Shown: piece by piece, positions 26,597 through 35,078 of the stretch | How positions within the stretch are numbered: the stretch's first letter is position 1 | Layout: every line of letters begins with the position of its first letter | NCBI RefSeq assembly: GCF_003344965.1 | Contig: NZ_CP031194.1 | Location: forward strand, 3,224,001-3,288,000 | Origin: Streptomyces paludis | GTDB lineage: Bacteria > Actinomycetota > Actinomycetes > Streptomycetales > Streptomycetaceae | Direction: 5' to 3' | DNA length: 64,000 nucleotides | Notes under the pieces: generated by a model | The model's input: only the letters and a program-made list of their open reading frames with translations | The model's database searches: none | Told to the model about the DNA's origin: nothing | Made by a program: the position numbers and the translations under genes

Positions 26597-28087
26597 CTAT
26601 GTCGCGCTGAGGAGACCGGTCTTGTAGACCGTGCCCGCGCAGGCGTTGGAGATGGTCGCGGACGCCGTCGGGGATCCCCCCGAGGCGACGAACAGCACGG
26701 ACACGCTGCCGTCCTGCGTACCGTCCTCGCCGCCGAGCTGCGGGTCGACGACCGAGCCGCCGTCCTGGCCGGTGCCGGTGCTCGTTCCCGTACCGCTGGA
26801 CGTCCCCGCCGAGGCGTCCTCCGAGGGGCTCGGATCCGGTGAGGGACCGGCGGTCGGGCAGGTGTCGGAGGGCACCCAGGCGAACTTGACCTCGTACGCA
26901 CCGTTCGGGGTGAGCACGAGCGATGCCACCGCCAGCGAGGGATCGGGCAGCCCGCTCGCCGCGTCACCCGGCATGTGGGTCACCACACCGATCCGGCTGC
27001 CGTCCGCCGCTCCGGCGGTGGAGAAGTTGACCGTGCCCCCGCCGGTGACCGTACAGCTCGTACCGGAGATGTTGGTGACCCGGAAGGTGCCGTACACCTT
27101 GCCCATGGCGTCCGGGGCGCCGCCCTGGCCCGAGGCCGTGAGCTGGCTGGACCCGCAGGTGGTCGAGGCCGGAACGGTCTGGTAGTTCTTGTCGGTGCCC
27201 GAGCCCGAACCGGAACCGCTGCCGGAGCCGCCCGTCCCACCGCCGCCACCCGAGGGACTGGACGCCTTACCGCTGGGCTTGGGCGCCTTCGAGGGGTCGT
27301 CGTCCTCGGCGGCGGAGACCCGGTCCGAGGGCCGGTCCACGTCCTTCTTGCCGCCCTCGGCCCCCTTGTCGGTCCCCATCCCGCCCTGCGCCTGCTCGCC
27401 GTGGCCGGCGACGGCGGACTTCTGGTCGGCCGTACTCGTCGAGTTGGCCACATGGATGAAGGCGGGCACGGCCGTACCGCAGAGAAGCGCGGCGGCCGCC
27501 ATACCCACGACGGCCTGGCGCTTGCGCGCCCTGCGAGTCGGCACGGCCTTGCGCAGATGGTCGAGCGCGCCCTCGGAGGGCTTCAGCTCGCCCACGGCGC
27601 CGTGCATCAGCCGGCGCAGCGCCAACTCGTCCTGGCCGAGGGCGCCGTTCACATCGCTGAGCGTGTCGCCGAACGGGTCGTCCTGCGCGTCACCGCCGCG
27701 CGGGCCGCCGAAGAGGGCCGCGGTCAGCGCGCTGGTCACGTCGCCGTCGGGCACCCGCGTCTCGGCGGCGCCGCGCTCGGCGGCCTTGCCCTCACCGTCG
27801 CCCTTGCCCTTGTCGGCGCCCTCGCCCTTGCCTGCGCCATCGAGGCCGTTCAGATCGTTCTCCGGCCCGTTGTTCACAATTCCGTTCCCAGTCACGTCAC
27901 GCGACGGCCCGGTATCCGGTCCGTCCTGCTGCTCGTCCTCGCGGTTCTCGGGTTCCTGCGCGTCGTTCGCGTCCTTCGCGATGTCCGCGCCGCTCGCGCC
28001 GTTCACGTCCCGCGCGCTGTTCGCGTCCCGCGCGTCCCGTGCGCTGTTCGCGCCCTTCGCATCGTTCGTGTCCTCGGGCCGGCTCAT
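26597..28087 (-). CDS. Probable membrane anti-sigma/partner of the SigE-like sigma factor
   Basis: 496 aa. No named domain is clear. The start overlaps the sigma-factor stop by 4 bases (ATGA), the usual sign of a cognate anti-sigma. Residues 1-115 are a low-complexity Asp/Ala/Asn/Lys-rich repeat. Residues ~150-185 (LRRLMHGAVGELKPSEGALDHLRKAVPTRRARKRQ) resemble the cytoplasmic part of Streptomyces sigma-partner proteins. One membrane helix follows (AVVGMAAAALLCGTAVPAFIHV, ~188-210), then an extracytoplasmic Ser/Gly/Pro linker and a C-terminal Cys-containing beta-rich domain. There is no zinc-binding ZAS motif (HxxxCxxC), so the mechanism is inferred from context. Confidence 0.7.
   Translation of the reverse strand: MSRPEDTNDAKGANSARDARDANSARDVNGASGADIAKDANDAQEPENREDEQQDGPDTGPSRDVTGNGIVNNGPENDLNGLDGAGKGEGADKGKGDGEGKAAERGAAETRVPDGDVTSALTAALFGGPRGGDAQDDPFGDTLSDVNGALGQDELALRRLMHGAVGELKPSEGALDHLRKAVPTRRARKRQAVVGMAAAALLCGTAVPAFIHVANSTSTADQKSAVAGHGEQAQGGMGTDKGAEGGKKDVDRPSDRVSAAEDDDPSKAPKPSGKASSPSGGGGGTGGSGSGSGSGSGTDKNYQTVPASTTCGSSQLTASGQGGAPDAMGKVYGTFRVTNISGTSCTVTGGGTVNFSTAGAADGSRIGVVTHMPGDAASGLPDPSLAVASLVLTPNGAYEVKFAWVPSDTCPTAGPSPDPSPSEDASAGTSSGTGTSTGTGQDGGSVVDPQLGGEDGTQDGSVSVLFVASGGSPTASATISNACAGTVYKTGLLSAT
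27950..28075 (-). repeat. Degenerate repeats encoding a D-A-N-S-A-R-D-like N-terminus
   Basis: Imperfect repeats built on gcgtcccgcgc / gttcgcgtcc encode units such as DANSARD and DVNGASGAD in the first ~40 residues of the sigma-partner protein. Frame is kept. Confidence 0.6.
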
Positions 28088-28755
28088 TTCGTGGCCTCCA
28101 TGGCGACCCGCAGCGCCGCGATGCCCCGGGACCCGTACGCCTTCACCGAGCCCAGGGATATCCCCAGCGTCTCGGCGACCTGCGCCTCAGTCATGTCCGC
28201 GAAGTACCGCAGCGACAGCACCTCGCGCTGCCGGCGCTGCAACCCGCGCATCGCCTTGATCAGCGCGTCCCGCTCCAGCAGGTCGTACGCGCCCTCCTCG
28301 GCGCTCGCCATGTCGGGCATCGGCTTCGAGAGCAGCTTGAGCCCGAGGATGCGGCGGCGCAGCGCGGAGCGGGACAGATTCACCACGGTCTGCCGCAGAT
28401 ACGCCAGCGTCTTCTCCGGCTCGCGCACGCGGTTGCGCGCGGAGTGGACCCGGATGAACGCCTCCTGGACGACGTCCTCGCACGAGGCCGTGTCGTCCAG
28501 CAGAAGCGCCGCGAGACCCAGCAGCGACCGGTAGTGCGCCCGGTAGGTCTCGGTGAGGTGGTCAACGGTGGTCCCCGCCGCCACCGTGTCCTCAACGCCC
28601 TCGCGCTGGGACGGTATACGGGTGGATCTGGCCGCAGGCATGGGAGCGATCACCGGCATCCCACCGCCGCCGGACGCACGCGGGCGCCGCACGGGGCGTA
28701 CCGCCGCGCCGCGCACCGGGCCAATCGCTGTGATGTCGAGAACCTCTGCTGCCAC
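28084..28755 (-). CDS. SigE-family (ECF) RNA polymerase sigma factor
   Basis: 223 aa from a GTG. Sigma region 2 lies at ~65-130 (HYRSLLGLAALLLDDTASCEDVVQEAFIRVH, with the D-VQEAF core) and region 4 near 165-215 (QRRQREVLSLRYFADMTEAQVAETLGISLGSVKAYGSRGIAAL), the actinobacterial SigE-type ending. The first ~50 residues are a poorly conserved Pro/Arg-rich extension; an internal ATG at residue 33 is an alternative start. It is co-transcribed with the overlapping membrane partner, so it probably responds to an envelope or extracytoplasmic signal. Confidence 0.9.
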   Translation of the reverse strand: MAAEVLDITAIGPVRGAAVRPVRRPRASGGGGMPVIAPMPAARSTRIPSQREGVEDTVAAGTTVDHLTETYRAHYRSLLGLAALLLDDTASCEDVVQEAFIRVHSARNRVREPEKTLAYLRQTVVNLSRSALRRRILGLKLLSKPMPDMASAEEGAYDLLERDALIKAMRGLQRRQREVLSLRYFADMTEAQVAETLGISLGSVKAYGSRGIAALRVAMEATK

Positions 28756-29173
28756 GCCTGTTGGACACGCTTCCCCCCATCAGGGTTGTACGCGCACGCC
28801 ACCCCATTTGACGCTGCACTAAATACCCTCATGCGTACCCGATCTCCCCCTATGCCCCATTCGTGCGGCACCGCACAGGGGCGACCGCAGAGACGCTTCC
28901 CGGCCGGCCGGCGGTTGCAGTGCTGTCACAGAAAGGCGCACATGCATCGTCGAACAAGACAACGCCCCAGTTCAAGTGGCATGGACAGCTGACTTGCTCA
29001 CAGGGCGTTCACAGGATCCTACAAAGATTTGTGGATCTACGGTTTTCGATTTCCGCCGACAGCAGCGCCACGGACCGGAGTTACGGAACGGAGGCGGAAC
29101 GGGGCCTGAACGAGACAAGGCTCACGCCAAGCCGCCCACCCCGCCCGTCCCGGCCGGCTCAGCTCAGTTCGGC
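28756..29173. other. Intergenic region with an AT-rich dyad
   Basis: This 418-base gap holds no plausible gene. Its left part is the leader and promoter zone of the sigma gene, its right part follows the asd stop. The most notable element is an imperfect dyad at 29015-29037 (gatcct-acaaa-ga-tttgt-ggatc) in a locally AT-rich patch. Beside the asd stop, near 29157-29190, are direct repeats of ggctcagctcag. Confidence 0.5.
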
Positions 29174-30256
29174 TCAGCTCAGCTCGGCGGCAACAGCCTC
29201 GGCGATCTGTACGGCGTTCAGCGCGCCGCCCTTGCGGAGATCGTCACCGCAGATGAACAGTTCCAGCGCCCGGGGGTCGTCCGGCGCCCGCCGTACCCGC
29301 CCGACCCAGGTCGGATCCGTGCCCACCACATCGGCGGGCGTGGGGAATTCGCCCGCCCCCGGGTTGTCGAACAGCACCACGCCCGGCGAGGTCGCCAGCA
29401 CCTCGTGGGCCCGCTCGACGGTGACCTCCTGCTCGAAGCACGCGTGTACGGACATCGAGTGCGCGGTGATCACCGGAACCTGTACGCAGGTCGCCACGAT
29501 CCGCAGATCGGGCCGGCCGAGGACCTTGCGCGTCTCGGCCCGGATCGCCAGCTCCTCGGCGGACCAGCCGTCGCGCTGCCCCTGGAGCGGCCCGGTCCAC
29601 GGCACGACATTGAGCGCGAGCGGCGCGGGGAAGGGGCCGGTGGCATCACCGACCGCGCGGCGCACATCGCCCGGCCGCGTACCCAGATCCGTACCGGCGA
29701 CCAGGGAGAGCTGCTCGCGCAGCGCGAAGACACCGCCCTGATCGGCCCCGTCCGGCCCGTCCACCGCGCTGGCCGCCTGGTACGAGGAGACGACCAGCTC
29801 ACGCAGGCCGAACGCGCGGTCCAGCGCGCCCATGGCCACGATCATCGACAGCGTCGCGCAGCCGGGACTGGCGACGATGGAGCGCGGTCGGGCCCGTACG
29901 GCCTCGGGATTCAGCTCCGGAACGACCAGGGGTACGTCCGGATCCAGCCGGAAAACGGCCGACCGGTCGACAACGACCGCGCCCCGCTCGACGGCGACGG
30001 GTGCCCACTGGGCGGACAGCCTGTCCGATACGAGAAACAGCGCGACGTCGACACCGTCGAAAGCGGCCCCGGTGAGCGGAAGGACGGGGGTGACCTCACC
30101 CCGTACCACCAGCTCACCACCAGCGTCATCCGGCGCGGCGTCGAGCAGCCGGATCTCGCCCCAGACGTCCGCGTGCTGGGACAGAAACTGGAGCGCGACA
30201 GAGCCGACGGCCCCGGTCACACCTACGACCGCGAGCGTCGGCCTGTCGCCCATCAC
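29174..30256 (-). CDS. asd: Aspartate-semialdehyde dehydrogenase
   Basis: 360 aa. Reduces aspartyl phosphate to aspartate semialdehyde with NADPH, the second step toward lysine/diaminopimelate, threonine and methionine. The N-terminal nucleotide-binding motif is VVGVTGAVGSVALQFL. The active-site Cys is Cys133 in ASPGCATL (more commonly NPNCAT in this family). The C-terminal dimerisation part includes VITAHSMSVHACFE, with the catalytic His region. It lies 17 bases downstream of lysC in the same orientation, the classic actinomycete ask-asd operon. Two adjacent ATGs (30256, 30253) are both possible. Confidence 0.95.
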   Translation of the reverse strand: MMGDRPTLAVVGVTGAVGSVALQFLSQHADVWGEIRLLDAAPDDAGGELVVRGEVTPVLPLTGAAFDGVDVALFLVSDRLSAQWAPVAVERGAVVVDRSAVFRLDPDVPLVVPELNPEAVRARPRSIVASPGCATLSMIVAMGALDRAFGLRELVVSSYQAASAVDGPDGADQGGVFALREQLSLVAGTDLGTRPGDVRRAVGDATGPFPAPLALNVVPWTGPLQGQRDGWSAEELAIRAETRKVLGRPDLRIVATCVQVPVITAHSMSVHACFEQEVTVERAHEVLATSPGVVLFDNPGAGEFPTPADVVGTDPTWVGRVRRAPDDPRALELFICGDDLRKGGALNAVQIAEAVAAELS

Positions 30257-30273
30257 TGCTTCTCTCCCTCTGC

Positions 30274-30795
30274 CTACCGGCCGGTGCCCCCGTAGACCAC
30301 GGCCTCGTCGGAGTCACTGTCCAGCCCGAAGGCGGTGTGCACGGCGCGCACGGCCTCGGTGACTTCGTCCGCGCGGGTGACAACCGAGATACGGATCTCG
30401 GATGTCGAGATCAGCTCGATATTCACGCCCGCGTTCGCCAGCGCCTCGAAGAATCCGGCCGTGACGCCCGGGTTTGTCTTCATCCCCGCGCCGACCAGCG
30501 AGATCTTGCCGATCTGGTCGTCGTACCGGAGCGAGTCGAACCCTATCGACGACTTCAGCCGCTCCAGCGCGTCGATCGCCTTGCGGCCCTCGGTCTTCGG
30601 CAGCGTGAACGAGATGTCGGTGAGACCGGTCGACGCCGCGGAGACGTTCTGCACGATCATGTCGATGTTGATCTCGTTGTCCGCGATGGCACGGAAGATC
30701 GTGGCGGCCTCGCCCGGCTTGTCGGGAACGCCGACGACCGTGATCTTCGCCTCGGAGGTGTCATGGGCGACACCGGAGATGATGGCCTGCTCCAC
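30274..30795 (-). CDS. Aspartate kinase beta subunit from internal in-frame start
   Basis: GTG at 30795 (codon 251 of lysC) is preceded by gaggggaccgcaag, i.e. a GAGGGG Shine-Dalgarno with 8-base spacing. It would yield a 173-aa protein starting [17 protein letters not shown] and containing both ACT domains. This is the position and length of the beta subunit in Corynebacterium and Bacillus alpha2beta2 aspartokinases. The sequence supports the site; its use here is inferred from the family. Confidence 0.8.
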   Translation of the reverse strand: MEQAIISGVAHDTSEAKITVVGVPDKPGEAATIFRAIADNEINIDMIVQNVSAASTGLTDISFTLPKTEGRKAIDALERLKSSIGFDSLRYDDQIGKISLVGAGMKTNPGVTAGFFEALANAGVNIELISTSEIRISVVTRADEVTEAVRAVHTAFGLDSDSDEAVVYGGTGR

Positions 30796-31545
30796 CTTGC
30801 GGTCCCCTCGCGGTTCGTTGCTGACCCATGTGCCGGGGAGCCCCGAGAAGGAGGACCGTACATGGATCGGGATGTTGTATCGGCGTGCGTACTCCACGCA
30901 CCGGTGCAGCAGCACCTTGGAGCCGGAACTCGCCAGCTCCAGCATGTCCCCGAAGGAGATCCAGTCGATCTTCTGGGCCTTCGCCACGACCCGGGGGTCG
31001 GCGGTGAAGACACCGTCCACATCGGTGTAGATCTCGCACACCTCGGCGTCCAGCGCCGCCGCGAGCGCGACAGCGGTGGTGTCCGAACCGCCACGCCCCA
31101 GGGTGGTGATGTCCTTCTTGTCCTGGGACACGCCCTGGAACCCGGCGACGATGGCGATATTGCCCTCGTCGAGGGCGGTACGGATCCGGCCCGGCGTGAC
31201 ATCGATGATGCGCGCTTTGTTGTGGACCGAGTCGGTGATGACGCCCGCCTGGCTGCCGGTGAACGACTGGGCGTTGTGCCCCAGGTTTTTGATCGCCATC
31301 GCCAGCAGGGCCATGGAGATCCGCTCTCCGGCGGTCAGCAGCATGTCGAACTCACGCCCGGCGGGAATCGGGGATACCTGCCCGGCGAGATCGATCAACT
31401 CGTCCGTCGTGTCGCCCATCGCCGAAACCACGACGACCACCTGGTGGCCGTTCTTCTTGGCATCGACGATTCGCTTGGCGACCCGCTTGATGCCTTCGGC
31501 ATCGGCTACGGAGGAGCCTCCGTACTTCTGCACGACAAGGCCCAC
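30274..31545 (-). CDS. lysC: Aspartate kinase, alpha subunit (full length)
   Basis: 423 aa from a GTG with gaggag 6 bases upstream. Phosphorylates aspartate, the entry step of the aspartate amino-acid pathway, and is probably feedback-inhibited by Lys/Thr. The N-terminal kinase domain begins [20 protein letters not shown] and contains [20 protein letters not shown] and [12 protein letters not shown]. Two C-terminal ACT domains lie at ~265-420 ([17 protein letters not shown] ... [19 protein letters not shown]). An in-frame internal start supplies a beta subunit. Confidence 0.97.
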   Translation of the reverse strand: MGLVVQKYGGSSVADAEGIKRVAKRIVDAKKNGHQVVVVVSAMGDTTDELIDLAGQVSPIPAGREFDMLLTAGERISMALLAMAIKNLGHNAQSFTGSQAGVITDSVHNKARIIDVTPGRIRTALDEGNIAIVAGFQGVSQDKKDITTLGRGGSDTTAVALAAALDAEVCEIYTDVDGVFTADPRVVAKAQKIDWISFGDMLELASSGSKVLLHRCVEYARRYNIPIHVRSSFSGLPGTWVSNEPRGDRKVEQAIISGVAHDTSEAKITVVGVPDKPGEAATIFRAIADNEINIDMIVQNVSAASTGLTDISFTLPKTEGRKAIDALERLKSSIGFDSLRYDDQIGKISLVGAGMKTNPGVTAGFFEALANAGVNIELISTSEIRISVVTRADEVTEAVRAVHTAFGLDSDSDEAVVYGGTGR

Positions 31546-31788
31546 GTGCGCTCCTCGCTCAGTCCATAGTCACTGTCGGCTCAGTTTAACGAGCAGTCGC
31601 GAAACGCCCGCCTAATACCACATCGTGAGATGTCCCGCTCACTCCGTGATCATCACGTACGCCCACACGCCACCCGAAGACCATGCATGCCCCACCCCAG
31701 CCCCCGCACGCAAAAACGTGGCCCACATCACGACGAATCCCCCACCCCCCGAACCGGATCACACCACGGCCCGCCGGCCGACCAGACC
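31546..31788. other. lysC leader and intergenic region
   Basis: The part next to lysC (about 31560-31600) contains the promoter and leader, with gttaaac and gtgactatgg on the - strand as possible promoter elements. The rest is C/A-rich and unremarkable. I see no lysine riboswitch-like structure. Confidence 0.4.
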
Positions 31789-32688
31789 CTAGGCGCCGGC
31801 GCCGGTCTCCACGTCCTTGTCGGTGAAGACGTCCTCGGCTTCGGTCACAACGATCGCCCGGTCCAGCCAGCGGCTGAGGGTGTCGGGGTCCGAGCACCCG
31901 ACGACGCGCGCACGGACTTCCTCCGGCACGGAACCCAGGCGCAATTCGAGAACACGCAGGATGGCCGCGACCTGCCCCTTCGCCTCGCCCTCCAGATACG
32001 CCTCCTCACGGAACGTTCCCCGGCCCGGAAAATAAGTAATGGGTTTCATCAGGTCCCTCCACGTGTCGTGGGCCTGGCCTTGTCCCAGGCCCAAATCCAG
32101 CAACTCGGCGTAGTACAAGCTGGTTTCTTCGTCTGTCGCCCTCAGGGCTCCGGCCAGTGCGTTCAGTATGGCCGGAGCGTGACGGCTGTCGCTGTGTGTC
32201 ATGGCCGAGAAAGCGGCCATTCCGAGATCCCGTGCCGCATCCGCGACATCGGTGATCATGGGCACGTTGTCCGGCCCCAGCACCAGCGGATGCGTGCTGA
32301 GCGCCGTCCACCCCCTGGCCCCGCACCGGAACGGACCCGCTGCCCACTCGGCAGTCGTCCGGTTCCGGCAGACCACGAGCAGCAGCACCGGAAGCTTGTA
32401 CTTCGCCTGTAAGTACGCGACGTAGTACGACCAGCTCGCGGCCTTGTCCTCGTCCCGGCGGCCCTGCGCCTCGATGGCGAGCATGAAGCTGTCACCGTCC
32501 GACGGCTCGACGCGCAGCACACTGTCCACCCGGCGCTCCAGCGGCCGTATCTCCGTGCTGTCGCCGCTGACCACTTCGATGATCGCCTTCGTCGGCATGG
32601 GTACACCCAGAAGGTCGAAGACAGGGCTGAGGATCTCGGGCCGCTCCTGGAAGATCCGGTGAGAGACCTCGTGAACTGATGTGACCAT
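31789..32688 (-). CDS. Rpn/YhgA-like PD-(D/E)XK family protein
   Basis: 299 aa. The N-terminal half resembles the PD-(D/E)XK core of recombination-promoting nuclease/putative transposase proteins: VDSVLRVE ... FMLAIEAQGRRDEDKAASWSYYVAYL, with a candidate Asp, the E-x-Q pair and a conserved Tyr helix. The C-terminus (YLEGEAKGQVAAILRVLELRLGSVPEEVRARVVGCSDPDTLSRWLDRAI) is the helical tail typical of the Streptomyces members. The cellular role is unknown; transposase activity is not established. Codon 32412-32410 is a TTA Leu codon, rare in Streptomyces and implying bldA-dependent translation. Confidence 0.78.
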   Translation of the reverse strand: MVTSVHEVSHRIFQERPEILSPVFDLLGVPMPTKAIIEVVSGDSTEIRPLERRVDSVLRVEPSDGDSFMLAIEAQGRRDEDKAASWSYYVAYLQAKYKLPVLLLVVCRNRTTAEWAAGPFRCGARGWTALSTHPLVLGPDNVPMITDVADAARDLGMAAFSAMTHSDSRHAPAILNALAGALRATDEETSLYYAELLDLGLGQGQAHDTWRDLMKPITYFPGRGTFREEAYLEGEAKGQVAAILRVLELRLGSVPEEVRARVVGCSDPDTLSRWLDRAIVVTEAEDVFTDKDVETGAGA

Positions 32689-32858
32689 GCGTCACAATCT
32701 AGGGGGAGCTTACGGCGGATATCCAGCTAAACGGGTGACGACCACCCGTTCGAGCGTCGCCGCTATGTCGGGTTGACCCGCCTCGACAGCCGAGGCCCGC
32801 CCGCCCCCGCTTGGGCCGCTCGCACGCCCCCCCTCGGACGGACCCCCCAGACGGGCCC

Positions 32859-33434
32859 TCAGACGTAGTCCTTGAGCTTCTCCGTCTCCAGCGCGATCCC
32901 GACCGGATCGGGAAGTTCGACCACAGCTCCGAACGGGCGGGTGGTGGTGCTCCGGTACGCCCCGGCAGCCGGCTCCTGGTGGACCGTTACGGACCCGGCC
33001 TCGCGGTCCACCAGCAGATAGACGGGGATACCCGCAGCCGCGTAGCCCTGCGGCTTCTCCACTCGGTCCCGCTGGTTGGTGTCGGCGTCTCCCGACGTGA
33101 CCTCCACGACCATCAGGACACCGTCAGAATCGGCCCACTCCCCAGCGCCGACGAAGTACTCCTCGGGCGCCAGAACCCCGTCGGGACGAGCCCGCCCCCT
33201 GCGGTACGAATCGACCTTCAGCCCCTGCTCCGGAAAGAGCGACAATTCCGGGCGCCATCGCATGCACTGCTTGAGCAGCCACATGATGATCTGCCCGTGA
33301 TTACCATCCGGCACCGCCTTGACCTGCACCTTTCCATTGAGGAACTCAAGCCGCACCATCTCGGGCGCACGGCGCTCAAGCTCTTCGAACTCCTCGATCG
33401 ACATCTGAGGCCGGTCAGCGGTCCTGGGGGTCAT
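32859..33434 (-). CDS. Uma2-family (DUF820) predicted endonuclease
   Basis: 191 aa. The ATG at 33434 follows ggaaggaggcaatgcc, a strong Shine-Dalgarno, and rules out the longer frame. A Uma2 PD-(D/E)XK fold is visible: SIEEFEELERRAP at the N-terminus, ARPDGVLAPEEYF with the acidic residue, LMVVEVTSGDADTNQRDRVEKPQGYAAAGIPVYLLVDRE with the E-x-V and Lys positions, and a C-terminal beta hairpin. The family is often expanded in cyanobacteria and actinomycetes; its substrate is unknown. It sits in an accessory-looking cluster. Confidence 0.88.
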   Translation of the reverse strand: MTPRTADRPQMSIEEFEELERRAPEMVRLEFLNGKVQVKAVPDGNHGQIIMWLLKQCMRWRPELSLFPEQGLKVDSYRRGRARPDGVLAPEEYFVGAGEWADSDGVLMVVEVTSGDADTNQRDRVEKPQGYAAAGIPVYLLVDREAGSVTVHQEPAAGAYRSTTTRPFGAVVELPDPVGIALETEKLKDYV

Positions 33435-33484
33435 GGCATTGCCTCCTTCCCCCCATCGTGCCCTGACCGGGACTTCCCGCACTC

Positions 33485-34570
33485 TCATTCGCCCCGCCGC
33501 GACCGCAGGCCGCCCGCCGCGCGGGCCTCGGCGGCTCGGGCGGCGATGTCGACGCCGGTGGCCGGGCCGGCGCGGAAGGTGGCGGGGATGAAGCCGGGGA
33601 CCGGGGCGGGGGCAGCGGCAGCCGCCATGGACGCGGGCGCGGCAGAGGGCGCGGGCGGGTCGTCGCTCGCCTCGTACGTCTCCATGTCCTCGCGGCACTC
33701 GACGCACACCCCCCTGACGATCCGCGTGGTCCTCTCGTCGGCCTCGCAGCTGATGCAGACCATCCACGCCTCGTCGGTGTACGCGGGCGGCGGGCTGATC
33801 GGTTTGGGCGGCATCTTGGTCTCCAGTCGTTTACGGGCAAGCGCTCCCGGGCTGTGCAGCGGATGCGGCAACCCGTCAGTGAGCGTGCGGCTGAGCTGTT
33901 CCGGTACGACGCCCCGCGCCAGCCACTCGGCGGCCAGCGCTTCGAGGGCCTCGCACTCGGCGGCGGACAGGGTCATACGGGGCTCGGTACGACCGAGGCC
34001 GGCGAGCAGTCGGTACGCGGGGGTGGGGGTGGCGGCGGGTACGGGGGTTCGCGCGGGCTCCGGCTCGGGCTCGGGGCCAGGCGTCCGCTCCGTACGCTCC
34101 GTACTCTCCGCACTCGCACTCACGCCCGCGCTCCCACTCGCTCGCTGCGCCCGTTCCCGCGCGGTGAGGTCGATCCCCAACAGCCCGTCCACAAAGGTCT
34201 TCCACCAGGCGTCATCCCGCGCCGTACGCGAGAAGTACGTCCGCGTCACCCAGCGGAAACTGTTGTCCTCCACCATCAAGTGCTGCTTCACGTGCCGCAG
34301 ATGCCCGGCATCAGAGAGAAAGCGCAACGCCTTCGCACACGCCTGCTGGCCGTACGCGGCGATGTGCGCGGCAAGCGGCTTGTAACCGATCGCTGCCCCC
34401 TCGGGCAACCGATCGATATACGCGGCGATCGCCGCTTCCCTGGGGCGCAGATGTACGAAGTCGGCCTCACCACGCGGCTGCTGACCGGAAGCGGAGCGTT
34501 TTCCGTACCCGGGTTTGGCGTGGGGGTGAGCGGAAGTGGGCGGGGCGGGACTAGAATCCGTGGAAACCAC
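33485..34570 (-). CDS. HTH protein with C-terminal CxxC pair, conserved in Streptomyces
   Basis: 361 aa from a GTG with gaaagaagg 6 bases upstream. The N-terminal domain (residues ~35-125: FVHLRPREAAIAAYIDRLPEG ... ALRFLSDAGHLRHVKQHL) looks like a winged helix-turn-helix. A Glu/Pro-rich linker follows (GPEPEPEPARTP), then a helical segment (LSAAECEALEALAAEWLARG), then CISC-x14-CVEC, a probable zinc ribbon, and an Ala/Pro-rich tail. I do not know its function; DNA binding is inferred. Confidence 0.75.
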   Translation of the reverse strand: MVSTDSSPAPPTSAHPHAKPGYGKRSASGQQPRGEADFVHLRPREAAIAAYIDRLPEGAAIGYKPLAAHIAAYGQQACAKALRFLSDAGHLRHVKQHLMVEDNSFRWVTRTYFSRTARDDAWWKTFVDGLLGIDLTARERAQRASGSAGVSASAESTERTERTPGPEPEPEPARTPVPAATPTPAYRLLAGLGRTEPRMTLSAAECEALEALAAEWLARGVVPEQLSRTLTDGLPHPLHSPGALARKRLETKMPPKPISPPPAYTDEAWMVCISCEADERTTRIVRGVCVECREDMETYEASDDPPAPSAAPASMAAAAAPAPVPGFIPATFRAGPATGVDIAARAAEARAAGGLRSRRGE

Positions 34571-34865
34571 GATCGACCTTCTTTCGATTCGCTGGTGAGG
34601 CCCCGGAGTCGGTGTTGGCACACCACCGGGGCCGCTTTATGCGGCAAGTGATGCGAAGGCTAGAGCTTCGCCACGCTACGCAGCAAGTCGACCACGGAAA
34701 GTCATATCGTCAGGTCGCGAACGGTTCCCTGAGGGCTGGCAGGACGGTAGGGAGGTTGGTTTCACCACCAACCAACCAACCAACCAACCCAAGGAAGGGC
34801 TCAAAGCCCGAGACCCGCAACCCGAAACCCGAAACTCAAGCCCCGGGCCCACCAGCGACAACCGG
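34571..34865. repeat. Intergenic simple repeats between HTH gene and DUF397 gene
   Basis: This 295-base gap contains an acca tetranucleotide run (34767-34790). It can pair with ggttggt at 34754-34760 to form a small hairpin. Repeats of acccgaa/cccgaaa follow (about 34808-34835). No gene is visible; the hairpin could end the XRE/DUF397 transcript. Confidence 0.6.
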
Positions 34866-35078
34866 TCAGCCGACAGGGCTCGCATGCACGTACGCCACGA
34901 ACGCGACCCAGGCGGGGGCGGCCACGGCGAACTGGGGGCCGGCGCTGGGGGCGAGCTTGGAGTCGCGGACGTGGACGGTAGCGGGGCAGGCAGCGATCTC
35001 AACACAGAGGTCGCCCTCTTCGTCGCTGTACGAGGACTTCCGCCAAACGAGGGTGACTTCGGTTCGGATAGCTTTCAA
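34866..35078 (-). CDS. DUF397 domain protein (BldB/Scr2-like small partner)
   Basis: 70 aa. Diagnostic DUF397 motif WRKSSYSDEEGDLCVEIA at residues 12-29, then VHVRDSKL and a C-terminal W-x-x-F segment. These small proteins are encoded beside XRE regulators in Streptomyces. They behave like the toxin-like half of a pair or as antagonists of the regulator (Scr1/Scr2, WhiJ neighbourhoods). The start overlaps the XRE stop as ATGA, so the pair is translationally coupled. Confidence 0.92.
   Translation of the reverse strand: MKAIRTEVTLVWRKSSYSDEEGDLCVEIAACPATVHVRDSKLAPSAGPQFAVAAPAWVAFVAYVHASPVG

Noticed and set aside
31546..31788. Lysine riboswitch before lysC
   Set aside because: No conserved L-box helices or loop motifs are visible in the leader.
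31789..32688. Transposase call for the Rpn-like gene
   Set aside because: Family names include 'putative transposase', but there are no terminal repeats or target duplications around it and the fold is a PD-(D/E)XK nuclease.
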